Part shown: positions 54,413 through 63,649 of the stretch, one piece after another
How positions within the stretch are numbered: position 1 is the first letter of the stretch
Layout: every line of letters starts with the position of its first letter
Translations under genes and position numbers: made by a program
NCBI GenBank assembly: GCA_002070475.1
Contig: MWDI01000030.1
Span: 1 to 64,000, forward strand
DNA: 64,000 bases
DNA from: Firmicutes bacterium ADurb.Bin146
GTDB taxonomy: Bacteria; Bacillota; Clostridia; DUPQ01
Direction: 5' to 3'
The notes under the pieces: generated by a model
The model's input: only the letters and a program-made list of their open reading frames with translations
Told to the model about the DNA's origin: nothing
Database searches by the model: none

Positions 54413-55253
54413 CTGCCACCTCCTTATGTGCATTAGGTATATACTTGATAATGTCCGAGGATACCATGCTTATCATTCCTAAATCTTTCATAGCTAGATC
54501 ACCAGCTAATCCATGTATATATACAGCTATGCATGCATTTACAAATCTATCCTGGCGTATTATAGAATATGCGGTCATTATACCTGCCAACACGTCTCCT
54601 GAACCAGCTGTCGCCATTCCAGGATTTCCAGATAAGTTTACATAAATTGATTCATTACCTGCTACAACAGTGTTATGTCCTTTCAATACAGTTATGCAAC
54701 CGTATTTTTCGTAAAAAGAATATGCAGTTTTGATTCTGTTTTTCTGTATATCTTCTATAGAAATTCCCGTAAGGCATGCCATTTCTCCAGGATGGGGAAG
54801 AATGGTCATTCTGTGACCGTGTTTTTTCAGAATATCCATGTTTTCAGAAAGCATCCTAAGCGCAGTCGCGTCAGCTACTATATTGCATACTGAATTATCC
54901 AACACCTTATTTAAAAGCATTTTATTCTCATCACTATTATTAAGCCCACATCCAATGCATATGCAATCCTTACCTTCTATATGTGAAAGGATATCCTCTA
55001 CCGGCAAAGTTATTCCTTCAGTTGTAAGAAGATCGTATAAGAGTATATCTTTTTTTGGTGCGGTATAATATACAAGTCCTGCTCCACTCCTATAACAGGA
55101 ATCCACACATAATTTTAATGCTCCTGTCATCCCTGGTGAACCTGCGACTACAAGAAATTTTCCATAATCCGACTTACAGCTTTGAGCTTTCCGAGGCTGG
55201 AAATAATCTTTTATATCTTTTTGAGTGTATTTAACAATCTTCATAAAGGCCAT
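54399..55253 (-). CDS. nnrD: ADP-dependent NAD(P)H-hydrate dehydratase
   Basis: Repairs damaged (hydrated) NAD(P)H. The 284-residue ribokinase-like protein has GKFLVVAGSPGMTGAL, the TILPHPGEMACLTG signature, GHNTVV and the catalytic GSGDVLAGIMTAY. It represents the C-terminal half of bifunctional Nnr; the epimerase half is not in the window. The ATGs at 55253 and 55244 both lack a ribosome binding site, and a TATAAT lies at 55252-55257. Confidence 0.9.
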   Translation of the reverse strand: MAFMKIVKYTQKDIKDYFQPRKAQSCKSDYGKFLVVAGSPGMTGALKLCVDSCYRSGAGLVYYTAPKKDILLYDLLTTEGITLPVEDILSHIEGKDCICIGCGLNNSDENKMLLNKVLDNSVCNIVADATALRMLSENMDILKKHGHRMTILPHPGEMACLTGISIEDIQKNRIKTAYSFYEKYGCITVLKGHNTVVAGNESIYVNLSGNPGMATAGSGDVLAGIMTAYSIIRQDRFVNACIAVYIHGLAGDLAMKDLGMISMVSSDIIKYIPNAHKEVAGGKA

Positions 55254-55304
55254 TATATCATTTGCATAAGATTTATTAAATAGGTACCAAAACCAGTAAT
55301 AATA

Positions 55305-55766
55305 TTAATATCCTAGGAGCTTCGGGGCTATATAACAGATTGCTGTTATTAAAATTGCAGAAATAGCAGCTCCAACACTTACGCTTAAGAAAGCCTTTTT
55401 CTTATCAATCTGCATAAAAGCAGCAATAGCGCTGCCTGTCCATACCCCTGTCATAGGAAGAGGTATCGCAACAAATATCGCAAGACCCATAGTTTCATAT
55501 CTTTCCACTTTTTTCTGGCCTTTTTTAACTTTTTTATCTATGAAGTCATAAAACCACTTGAGCACCTTCTTGGTACCAAGCCATTTGAATATAGGAGTGA
55601 AACAGTATACTACGAAAAACATTGGTATCAATGAGCCAATATAGGATATTAAGGTTACAAGAATCGGATCAAGATGGAACACAAGTATCCCGACTGGAAT
55701 CGCGCCTCTTTGTTCTATTATGGGAACTGCTGAAATTGCTAGAATATATAAATATTGCTTTAGCAT
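55305..55766 (-). CDS. Small multi-drug export protein family (COG2426)
   Basis: A 153-residue inner-membrane protein with four apparent spans. The family's RGAIPVGI segment (about 19-26) and the PLPMTGVWTGSAIAAF segment (about 102-117) are present. The annotation as a drug exporter rests on family naming only. The start is set at ATG 55766 behind AAAAGGATGG; an upstream ATG (55874) lies inside the helicase gene. Confidence 0.88.
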   Translation of the reverse strand: MLKQYLYILAISAVPIIEQRGAIPVGILVFHLDPILVTLISYIGSLIPMFFVVYCFTPIFKWLGTKKVLKWFYDFIDKKVKKGQKKVERYETMGLAIFVAIPLPMTGVWTGSAIAAFMQIDKKKAFLSVSVGAAISAILITAICYIAPKLLGY

Positions 55767-55791
55767 AAATACCATCCTTTTAAGACTTAGA

Positions 55792-58125
55792 TTATATATT
55801 ACTATAATTCCACCACTTTGGAAATAGGGATTTATATTTTGAGGTTCCGAATCGCGAATCAATAAGCAGAACAAATCCTGTATCTGTTTCGCTCCTTATG
55901 ACCCTTCCTGCTGCTTGTAGTACTCTGTTCATACCAGGATAAGTATATGAATAATCAAATCCGCTCATATCATTATCATCAAAATATTTCTTTATAATCT
56001 CCCTCTCAGGACACACCATAGGAAGCCCCGGTCCGATTATAGCGGCTCCCGAGAGCATTTCACCTACAAGGTCTATACCTTCTCCGAAAAGTCCTCCCAT
56101 AACCGCAAAAGCGACTAAAGTATTTTCCCCGAACTGCTCGAACCTTTCCAAAAAAAGGCTTCTGTCGATATCATCCATATTGGAGCGCTGTTCTAGTATA
56201 ACAGCTTCCGGGTATATGACACTGAATATTTCCATTACCCGTCTCATATATGCATATGAAGGGAAAAAAGCCATATAGTTGCCTGTTTTTCTGGAAAATT
56301 CCTTTTTCAGTATTTCAGCTATCCGTTCATAAGACATATCCCTGTCTTTATATTTGGTCGAGATATCCGTAACTAGCTTGATTTGTAAATTTTCTCTTGG
56401 AAAAGGGGAGTCTAATGTTATGTAACTGTCCATATTCATGTCCCCTCCCAGAAGGTCCATGTAATACCTCTTCGGTTCCAAGGTAGCAGAAAATAATATT
56501 GATGACCTTCCCATATCCATACCTTCTTTTAATAAATATGAAGGGTCAATGCACATCAATTTGACATCCAATCCTTTGCTATCAAATGCGAAAAGTGTAG
56601 TAAATCTCTTGTCATAAAAATCCGCGACACGGGCAAAATACAGAAGATTGAACATCCCGTCCAGAAAACCTTCTCTTTTATCCTCCGGTATTCTGGAAAG
56701 ATCATACATCATAATATCATTTAAGCATTTATTAACCTTTTCGATAAGATTAGAAGGCAGATCCTCCTGAGAAATAAATCCTTCATTTATATCTGAAAAG
56801 TGCTCATTTTCTAATTCTTTCATCTCATTTAAAAGGGTATTAACACTTTTCTTCAATGCTTTCCATTCCTTCTTAATACCTGTTTTGAATTCTTGAATCT
56901 GTTTCGTATTCAGGGAACAAGAAAACATCTCCCTGCCTCTTTCTACAAGATTATGCGCTTCATCAATCATAAAGCAGAAAGCTTCCTCATTTTCATAATC
57001 AAAATATCTTTGCAACCTGATTCTCGGATCGAAAAGGTAGTTATAGTCGCATATTATGAGGTCACAATAATTTGATAAGTCCAAACTCAGTTCAAATGGG
57101 CAAATGTTATAACTATTAGCAAATTTAGCAATAATATCCCGATCAAAGAATTGCTCATGCAGCATTTCTTTTATACATGTTCTGGCTCTTAGGTAATACT
57201 GATTCGCTCTTATACATTTTTCAGGATCACAGTCTCTCTTTTCCAAAGGACAGACCTTATCTTTCGCATTTATGCAGATAGTTCTTAAGTTAAGCCCGCC
57301 TTTTTCCAGCTTCTTATATGCATCCACAGCTACTTTTGATGTAACTGTCTTAGCAGTCAGATACATGAGCTTGTCAACAAGTCCCGCTCCGAGGGCTTTT
57401 ATTGCAGGGAACAATACTCCCATAGTTTTTCCTATACCAGTCGGTGCAGTCGCAAAAAGCTTTACACCGTCATTTATGCAGTTATATACCTCTTTCATGA
57501 GCTTTTTTTGTCCATCTCTATATTCGATAAAGGGAAATTCCAGTGTAGCTATACTCTGGTCTCTTATAACTTTCCACTTTCTTATACCTGTCACCCAGTC
57601 AAGATATCTATTTGCAAGTTCATCATAAATCGATTTTATCTCTTCAAAAGTAAATTTATACTCAAAAATAATACTATCCTGGTTTTCTCTATTTATATAT
57701 ACAAGCCTTACTCTTATTGATTCAATATTATGCTTTTTACAGTACATATATGCATAACAGTGGGCTTGACCGAGATGTTCAGGCCTGTTTGATGGCTTTA
57801 TTTCATTAATATCCCTGTTTGTAGTTTTTATCTCGTATATAAAGATATCGGATGTATCTGATATGTCTGTCTTTAGGATACCATCAATACGTCCGGTAAT
57901 TACCATATATACTTCATCATTTTCCAGTATGTCCTCTACATATACTTCTTTTGTAAATGCATCTTTTCCGTATTGCTTTATCATTTCTTTCTGGAAACGT
58001 ATATGATTCTTAGTGCCATCTAAAGCGGATTCTCTGTAACTGAATCCTGCGCGTGTTTCAATATCCCCCTGATTGAGAGAAAAATCCGCAATATCTCTTA
58101 CTGATACATTAATTCTTTTTTGCAT
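55792..58125 (-). CDS. DinG/XPD-type DNA helicase with N-terminal nuclease-like domain
   Basis: A 777-residue superfamily 2 iron-sulfur helicase. The N-terminal region (about 1-190) carries a PD-(D/E)XK-like core: D81 (GRIDGIL) and E98-x-K100 (YEIKTTNRD), as in Cas4/RecB-type nucleases. Walker A is TAPTGIGKT (226-234), cysteines near 292, 304, 317 and 342 are Fe-S candidates, DEAH is in MIDEAHNL and GEGIDLVG is motif V/VI. The start is at ATG 58125, with an AGGTG about ten bases before. A TATAAT in the promoter region would make the ATG at 58149 leaderless, so it is not used. Confidence 0.88.
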   Translation of the reverse strand: MQKRINVSVRDIADFSLNQGDIETRAGFSYRESALDGTKNHIRFQKEMIKQYGKDAFTKEVYVEDILENDEVYMVITGRIDGILKTDISDTSDIFIYEIKTTNRDINEIKPSNRPEHLGQAHCYAYMYCKKHNIESIRVRLVYINRENQDSIIFEYKFTFEEIKSIYDELANRYLDWVTGIRKWKVIRDQSIATLEFPFIEYRDGQKKLMKEVYNCINDGVKLFATAPTGIGKTMGVLFPAIKALGAGLVDKLMYLTAKTVTSKVAVDAYKKLEKGGLNLRTICINAKDKVCPLEKRDCDPEKCIRANQYYLRARTCIKEMLHEQFFDRDIIAKFANSYNICPFELSLDLSNYCDLIICDYNYLFDPRIRLQRYFDYENEEAFCFMIDEAHNLVERGREMFSCSLNTKQIQEFKTGIKKEWKALKKSVNTLLNEMKELENEHFSDINEGFISQEDLPSNLIEKVNKCLNDIMMYDLSRIPEDKREGFLDGMFNLLYFARVADFYDKRFTTLFAFDSKGLDVKLMCIDPSYLLKEGMDMGRSSILFSATLEPKRYYMDLLGGDMNMDSYITLDSPFPRENLQIKLVTDISTKYKDRDMSYERIAEILKKEFSRKTGNYMAFFPSYAYMRRVMEIFSVIYPEAVILEQRSNMDDIDRSLFLERFEQFGENTLVAFAVMGGLFGEGIDLVGEMLSGAAIIGPGLPMVCPEREIIKKYFDDNDMSGFDYSYTYPGMNRVLQAAGRVIRSETDTGFVLLIDSRFGTSKYKSLFPKWWNYSNI

Positions 58126-58194
58126 AAAAAACAAACACCTGTTTCTCATTATACACTAACAAACAGATGTTGTATATTAAACTGTTATCGTGTT

Positions 58195-58920
58195 CTATTC
58201 CTGATCCCAATTGTGGTATATATTCTGGACATCATCTAAGTCATCAAGATAGTCTATCAGTTTTTCCATACTTGCGATTTTGTCTTCATCAATTCTAACA
58301 TATGTCTGAGGAATCATTTGTATCTCAGCTTCTAAGAATTCATAACCTTTCTGCTCTAATGCTTCTCTCACATTAGAGAACTGAGCAGGATCACATGTTA
58401 TCTCATATAGTTCATCTTCATTTTCAAAATCCTCTGCTCCAGCTTCTAAAGCATCCATCATAAGCTGATCGCCATCTATTTTAGCGTTTTCCTCTATTAT
58501 CAATATACCTTTTCTGTCAAACAGATATGATACACATCCGTTAGTACCCAAATTCCCACCATACTTATCAAAAAAGTGACGAACATCCGAAGCCGTCCTG
58601 TTTCTATTATCAGTCATTGCTTCGACTATGACTGCAACTCCATTAGGACCATATCCTTCATATGTAATCTGCTCATAATTTTCTGCATTGCCTTCTCCTG
58701 AAGCTTTTTTTATGCTTTTGGCAATAGTATCATTTGGTACATTATTTGCCTTTGCTTTAGCGATGACATCTCTCAATCGAGAGTTACTGTTAGGGTCTGG
58801 TCCTCCAGATCTGACTGCAACTGTTATCTCACGGCCTATCTTTGTGAATATCTTGCCTCTTGAAGCATCGCTTTTTTCTTTCTTGTGTTTTATGTTTGCC
58901 CACTTTGAATGTCCTGACAT
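58195..58920 (-). CDS. yebC: YebC/PmpR family protein
   Basis: A 241-residue protein of the YebC family, reported as transcriptional regulators or factors that ease ribosome stalling at certain sequences. The N-terminal [25 protein letters not shown] and the [10 protein letters not shown] segment are diagnostic. It starts one base after yigZ ends, with TTGGAG before the ATG. Confidence 0.94.
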   Translation of the reverse strand: MSGHSKWANIKHKKEKSDASRGKIFTKIGREITVAVRSGGPDPNSNSRLRDVIAKAKANNVPNDTIAKSIKKASGEGNAENYEQITYEGYGPNGVAVIVEAMTDNRNRTASDVRHFFDKYGGNLGTNGCVSYLFDRKGILIIEENAKIDGDQLMMDALEAGAEDFENEDELYEITCDPAQFSNVREALEQKGYEFLEAEIQMIPQTYVRIDEDKIASMEKLIDYLDDLDDVQNIYHNWDQE

Positions 58921-58921
58921 G

Positions 58922-59560
58922 TTATATCTCCAAATAAATATTATTTTCCCGTTTGATTATACATTTGTTGTTAACCAACTCATATATTCTACCAATTTCT
59001 TCCTCTGCTTTCAAGTCCTCTACAGCAAAACGTACCGATACCTGCTCTCCATAGACTACTTCCAGGATAGTATTCTCTTCTAAAATGCGTTTTAGCTTCT
59101 CGTATACTGAATAATCTGCATCTAGTTTATAAACTGTGCAATTAATCCTTCTTGCCAACCCCGACTGCCTTATTGCTTCTTTAGCGCTTTGGCTGTATGC
59201 TCTTACAAGCCCTCCTGTACCAAGCAGTGTTCCGCCGAAGTATCTTACTACTACAAGCAGTGTATTTTCAATATTATTGTTTCTAAGCACATCAAGAATC
59301 GGTAATCCTGCTGTTCCTGAAGGTTCTTTGTCATCTGAATATCTTTGATAAACAACACCATTATCATTTACTGTGTATGCATATGTATGGTGTGTCGCAT
59401 CAGGATACATGGATTTAATCCTAAAAAGTTCAGATAGAGCATCTTTTTCTGTTTCTGCTTTTATTGCAAAGGAAATAAACCGTGATTTTTTCTCAACAAT
59501 CTCAGCTTGAGCATTCCGTTTTATTGTATATACTGTCTTATCTGACTCCTGTCGAGCCAA
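58922..59560 (-). CDS. YigZ/IMPACT family protein
   Basis: A protein of about 212 residues. The N-terminal domain has the [10 protein letters not shown] opening, [19 protein letters not shown] and [20 protein letters not shown], which define the UPF0029/IMPACT fold; a short C-terminal DUF1949-like domain follows. Homologues suggest RNA or translation-factor contact. The start is unclear: no ATG lies near the homology, so TTG 59560 (or GTG 59569) is used, overlapping dut by about 23 bp. Confidence 0.85.
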   Translation of the reverse strand: MARQESDKTVYTIKRNAQAEIVEKKSRFISFAIKAETEKDALSELFRIKSMYPDATHHTYAYTVNDNGVVYQRYSDDKEPSGTAGLPILDVLRNNNIENTLLVVVRYFGGTLLGTGGLVRAYSQSAKEAIRQSGLARRINCTVYKLDADYSVYEKLKRILEENTILEVVYGEQVSVRFAVEDLKAEEEIGRIYELVNNKCIIKRENNIYLEI

Positions 59561-60020
59561 AGCCTCCACCCCTGTCTTTCCCAATATCGGCAACGCTTTC
59601 TGTCTCAACAAATTGGATTCTCGGTACCTTTTGAAGAACTATCTGTGCGATTCTGTCACCTTTTTTTATGTGATAAACACCCTGACGGTTCTGTTTTTCC
59701 GTTATATCAAAATCACCTTCATTTATGATGGAGCTGTTATGCATTATTACTCCTATTTCACCCCTGTATCCTGTATCTATTGTACCTGGACTATTAGATA
59801 TCCTTAATCTAGTGTTAAGTGAAAGGCCGCTTCGAGGACGTATCTGGATTTCATAACCTTCTGGTATGGCGACTTTAAGTCCTGTCGGTATAATCTTAGT
59901 ACTGTTTACATCAAGAACGATATCTTCACAAGCGCAGATATCCATACCAGCATCATAATCTTGTGCGTAAACCGGTATCTTTGCGTCTTGTCTTGTTTTT
60001 TCTATATAGACCTTAATCAT
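59538..60020 (-). CDS. dut: dUTP diphosphatase
   Basis: Hydrolyses dUTP to dUMP and keeps uracil out of DNA. The 160-residue trimeric-type enzyme has motif 1 DAGMDICA, motif 2 RPRSGL, motif 3 PGTIDTGYRGE with the catalytic aspartate, motif 4 KKGDRIAQIV and motif 5 RGGGFGSTG at the C-terminus. It overlaps zapA by 4 bp. Confidence 0.96.
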   Translation of the reverse strand: MIKVYIEKTRQDAKIPVYAQDYDAGMDICACEDIVLDVNSTKIIPTGLKVAIPEGYEIQIRPRSGLSLNTRLRISNSPGTIDTGYRGEIGVIMHNSSIINEGDFDITEKQNRQGVYHIKKGDRIAQIVLQKVPRIQFVETESVADIGKDRGGGFGSTGVR

Positions 60021-60397
60021 CGAAATTCATTCTGTGCTTTTTTAAGCTGCTCCTCTGTTTGTGTAAGTGTTTCTTTTAACTCTGTATTAGTCTGAGTCAG
60101 CTTTTCAATTTTTGCTTCGAGTATTTTGACGCGCGAGTTTTGTTCCTTGGATTTTTTCTCCAAATCATCTAACAGAGCTTTCTGTTTGTTCGCTTGGTCC
60201 CTTTCCTTGAAGTAATCATCAGAAATATTCACTGCGGTAAGCACTGCAGCCATAGAAACGCTTAATTTCGGATTCTCCCTCATAATGGAGGCCATCTTTT
60301 TGTCAACAAACAACGCTATCTTTTCCACATACTCTTCAGATTCATTGCCTTTGATTAAATACTCCGTATTACATATTCTTATTTTTGTCGTTTTCAT
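60017..60397 (-). CDS. zapA: Cell division protein ZapA
   Basis: Binds and bundles FtsZ at the division ring. The 126-residue protein has the ZapA globular domain (KIRICNTEYLIKGNESEEYVEKIA) and a C-terminal coiled coil (about 70-120, SRVKILEAKIEKLTQ). The start is set at ATG 60397 behind GGAG; an ATG four codons earlier is not preceded by a site. It overlaps dut by 4 bp. Confidence 0.92.
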   Translation of the reverse strand: MKTTKIRICNTEYLIKGNESEEYVEKIALFVDKKMASIMRENPKLSVSMAAVLTAVNISDDYFKERDQANKQKALLDDLEKKSKEQNSRVKILEAKIEKLTQTNTELKETLTQTEEQLKKAQNEFR

Positions 60398-60468
60398 GTT
60401 ATGCTCCATTGTTTAATGCATAACAAGTATATATTATATGGTTACTTTTTGCAAAAGTTATATGACTA

Positions 60469-62361
60469 TTATACCTTGTCAAATACCAAGCATGCCTTAA
60501 ACAAGTCACCCTCAATTTCAAGCAACATAACACCTTTCATTATTTCCGTAAGACTCTTAGCTATAGATAACCCTAACCCGCTACCTTCATTGGTTCTTGA
60601 TGAGTCCCCTCTGACAAAACGTTCCATTAGCTCGTCAGCAGAGATATTCAGTTTATATTTTGAAACATTCTTGAAACATATCCTTATCCGGTTGGATTGC
60701 TGTTCCACTGTTATATATGCCCTTGTCCCAGGTTGTGAATATTTGCATATATTTTCCAGCATATTATCCATAACTCTCCATATGAGCCTTCCGTCAGCAT
60801 ATATATGAATGTTATTATCAAAGTCGTTAAGAACTGGTTCTATATCATTCTGTGTAAATTTTGTCGAATACTCCCCTAAGGCCTGATTAAGTATTTCCTT
60901 TAAATTAAGCTTTTCCATGCTGACAGTTATTACTCCGGATGTAGCTTTTGAAGCTTCTATGAGATCCTCTGTGAGTTTCTTGAGCCTTGCACTTTGCTTT
61001 TTCAATATCTCAATATATTCTTTGGATGTCGCATCATTAATATTCTGTCTGTCTAAAAGGTCAACATAATTAATTATTGATGTCAGAGGGGTGCGGATAT
61101 CATGGGAGACATTGGTTATGAGCTCGCTTTTGAAATGCTCTGATTTCATTTTCTCTTTTATTGCATTTGACATCCCTTTTGATATATTATTCAGATTCTC
61201 TGCATGTTTCTTGAAATCACTTAACATATATCTGTTGTCTATCCTATAATTCAGATTACCAAGCGATATGGCTTCTCCGCCTTTTTTTATCTTTATCATA
61301 TTAAGAACAGCAAAGCAGGACAATGCCACAACTACTATCCTCATTATGAACCACAAAGCTATCGGTGTAATACTTCCTCTTGTCATAAAAAGCATGAGGA
61401 TTAGTTCGATAAATGACACGAAACCTATAATAAGCAGAACCTTCCATAAAACCGGTATCTTTGATAGAATTTTCCATATAAATTTGAATACCGCTTTTAC
61501 ACATCTGAATATGAACTTTATGACTATAAATACAAGAGTGTTCCTGAACAAGGTTTTTAGTTTTACTCTTGCAGCAAAACTGACAATTAACGCCATAAGC
61601 GACAGGAATATGAACGCGAAACCAAAAGAGAAAAGCATGATAAGTCCTTCAAACATATATTCCGCATACAATGCCATACCTACTTTCTGAACTCCCAAAA
61701 CAGCGATTACTATTATTCCTCCTATAAGAAGAAACAATAAGTCGAATGGTATCTTGTCTATGAAGCCTGGTTCAAGCTTATCGTGATCCTTCTTTCGTGC
61801 TGCAGAGCACATTAGATATATAAATATGAGTATGGATATAACCAGTGAGATTGATGCTAAAGGTATCAGTAAGCTCTTTGTTTTATATGCAAAATTGTAT
61901 AAGTCATATGGGAAAAGATAATCATCAGATGCTGATATGTCTTTTCTTACATATGCAGTAATAGTATATCCGTCCTTCCCTACTGCAAAAGGTATTTTGT
62001 AGCCATACTGATCAGTATAGTTAGAAAGCACTGTTTTTCCGGATTCATCTTTTATCTCAAAAAAGAAGTTAGTGTTTTCTTTTGAATAGTACTGTTTATA
62101 GTCCTCCAATGACTGCTGGTCTGCAGAAGATGATATATACTGCATGAAATAACCGTTATATGCCTCCATCGCATAATCTGTAGTTATATCTGAACATAAA
62201 TTACTCTTAAAAAAAGCCATTTCTGGATTTCTGTCTATATCATATGTTTTTATTAAGACAAAAGATAAAACCGTGACTGTGAAGGTAAGAACGGTAAACG
62301 TCATAAGCAAAAATGCCATCACCTTTGTTAATAAACTGTTACTCATGTTCTTCATTGTCAT
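60469..62361 (-). CDS. Sensor histidine kinase with multi-span sensor
   Basis: A 630-residue membrane histidine kinase. Its start overlaps the response regulator stop (ATGA). After a first span (about 12-36) and an extracytoplasmic domain (about 40-160) come five or six further spans (about 163-355), more than the usual two. The DHp box ELITNVSHDIRTPLTS contains H420; the ATPase domain shows NICKYS (N box) and GSGLGLSIAKS (G box). The signal is unknown. It is coupled to the VanR-like regulator. Confidence 0.93.
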   Translation of the reverse strand: MTMKNMSNSLLTKVMAFLLMTFTVLTFTVTVLSFVLIKTYDIDRNPEMAFFKSNLCSDITTDYAMEAYNGYFMQYISSSADQQSLEDYKQYYSKENTNFFFEIKDESGKTVLSNYTDQYGYKIPFAVGKDGYTITAYVRKDISASDDYLFPYDLYNFAYKTKSLLIPLASISLVISILIFIYLMCSAARKKDHDKLEPGFIDKIPFDLLFLLIGGIIVIAVLGVQKVGMALYAEYMFEGLIMLFSFGFAFIFLSLMALIVSFAARVKLKTLFRNTLVFIVIKFIFRCVKAVFKFIWKILSKIPVLWKVLLIIGFVSFIELILMLFMTRGSITPIALWFIMRIVVVALSCFAVLNMIKIKKGGEAISLGNLNYRIDNRYMLSDFKKHAENLNNISKGMSNAIKEKMKSEHFKSELITNVSHDIRTPLTSIINYVDLLDRQNINDATSKEYIEILKKQSARLKKLTEDLIEASKATSGVITVSMEKLNLKEILNQALGEYSTKFTQNDIEPVLNDFDNNIHIYADGRLIWRVMDNMLENICKYSQPGTRAYITVEQQSNRIRICFKNVSKYKLNISADELMERFVRGDSSRTNEGSGLGLSIAKSLTEIMKGVMLLEIEGDLFKACLVFDKV

Positions 62362-63050
62362 CCCTGCCTTTCCATCTTGTAACCCTGACCCCACACCACT
62401 TTAAAATACCTTGGTTCCGCAGGATTAATCTCTATCTTCTCCCTTATATGCCTAATATGTACCGCAACAGTGTTTTCTGCGCCATATGGCTCATCCTTCC
62501 ATACTTCTGAATATATCTGTTTTGTGGAATACACTTTACCTGGATTCTGCATCAGAAGCTTAAGAATATCAAATTCTATGGGAGTCAGACTTATAAGCTC
62601 GTCAGAAACAGTCACTGTTTTAGCATCATCATCAAGCTCTATATCTCCTATCTGTATCACAGATTTAGGCTTTACTTCCGCTCCCAGATGCATATATCTT
62701 CTCAATTGTGATTTGACTCTCGCGAGAACCTCTACTGGATTAAAAGGTTTAGTTATATAATCATCTGCACCTAAATTAAGCCCTAGTACTTTATCGTTAT
62801 CTTCACTTTTTGCTGTTAAAAGAATAATAGGCACGTTACTGATTTTTCTTATTTCTACCATAGCAGTAATACCATCGACATCAGGCATCATTATATCCAA
62901 AAGAACAAGATGTATCTTGTTTTCCTTTATGATTTCTATGGCCTTTTTACCGTTATATGCAGTAAAAGTTTTGTAATCATCACAAGACAGGTAAATTCTC
63001 AGAGCAGATACTATGTCATAATCGTCATCGCAAATAAGTATGTTGTACAT
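62358..63050 (-). CDS. OmpR/VanR-family response regulator
   Basis: A 230-residue transcription factor. The receiver domain has acidic D8-D10, phosphorylation site D52 (LLDIMMPD), T79 and K101 (YITKPF). The C-terminal winged helix (about 130-228) has the VAVHIRHIREKIE recognition region and GQGYKMER at the end. AAGGAGA precedes the ATG. The pair of direct repeats upstream (63106-63126) could be its own binding site. Confidence 0.95.
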   Translation of the reverse strand: MYNILICDDDYDIVSALRIYLSCDDYKTFTAYNGKKAIEIIKENKIHLVLLDIMMPDVDGITAMVEIRKISNVPIILLTAKSEDNDKVLGLNLGADDYITKPFNPVEVLARVKSQLRRYMHLGAEVKPKSVIQIGDIELDDDAKTVTVSDELISLTPIEFDILKLLMQNPGKVYSTKQIYSEVWKDEPYGAENTVAVHIRHIREKIEINPAEPRYFKVVWGQGYKMERQG

Positions 63051-63105
63051 GGCCGTCTCCTTCTTTCTCTATTTTGCACTATTAATGCTTAAGGAAAAAG
63101 CCTTA

Positions 63106-63126
63106 ATTTCATTAAAATTTTATTAA
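63106..63126 (-). promoter_or_regulatory. Direct repeats upstream of the two-component operon
   Basis: On the minus strand TTAATAAAAT and TTAATGAAAT recur with an 11-bp period (forward 63117-63126 and 63106-63115), spacing typical of OmpR-family dimers on one DNA face. Confidence 0.45.
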
Positions 63127-63130
63127 GATG

Positions 63131-63649
63131 CTAAAAATCAGCATTTACATCGTCATAATGGCTTAAAACAACCTTGTTTTCACTATATGATTTTTTTACA
63201 TCAATTATTCTTTGGTTCTTGGATCCCTTGTATGTAAGCCTAGTATCATGTTCTTCAAGAACAAAAGGACCGTCTACCAAAACATCGATACAATCCAAAA
63301 GAGCCTTTTTATTTTTGTCAGAGAGTATTTGTTCGTATGTATAACCTGAATATGCCCAAACATTCATTCCTTTATTAATTGCAGCTTTTGCAACTGGTAT
63401 GAGTTCTAAAGGCTGCAAAAAAGGCTCACCTCCTGATAATGTGATGCCTCTTTGTATTTTTGAATCATTAATGTATTTAATTACATTATCAATTTCTTCT
63501 AAAAATCCTCCATTAATGTCATGAGTATGAGGATTATGGCATCCTTTGCAATTATGCTTGCATCCTTGCGTCCATATGACAATCCTCAATCCTGGTCCAT
63601 CTACTGTGCTGTCCTTTATGCAATTGCTGGACAACCGTATCTTATGCAT
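63131..63649 (-). CDS. nrdG: Anaerobic ribonucleotide reductase activating protein
   Basis: A radical SAM enzyme that installs the glycyl radical in NrdD. With start ATG 63649 the protein has 172 residues; the cluster motif is C30-x3-C34-x2-C37 (GCKHNCKGC), followed by HNPHTHD and SGGEPF. An upstream ATG (63688) is inside nrdD and lacks a ribosome binding site. The start overlaps the nrdD stop by 8 bp, so the enzyme and its activator are translated together. Confidence 0.95.
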   Translation of the reverse strand: MHKIRLSSNCIKDSTVDGPGLRIVIWTQGCKHNCKGCHNPHTHDINGGFLEEIDNVIKYINDSKIQRGITLSGGEPFLQPLELIPVAKAAINKGMNVWAYSGYTYEQILSDKNKKALLDCIDVLVDGPFVLEEHDTRLTYKGSKNQRIIDVKKSYSENKVVLSHYDDVNADF

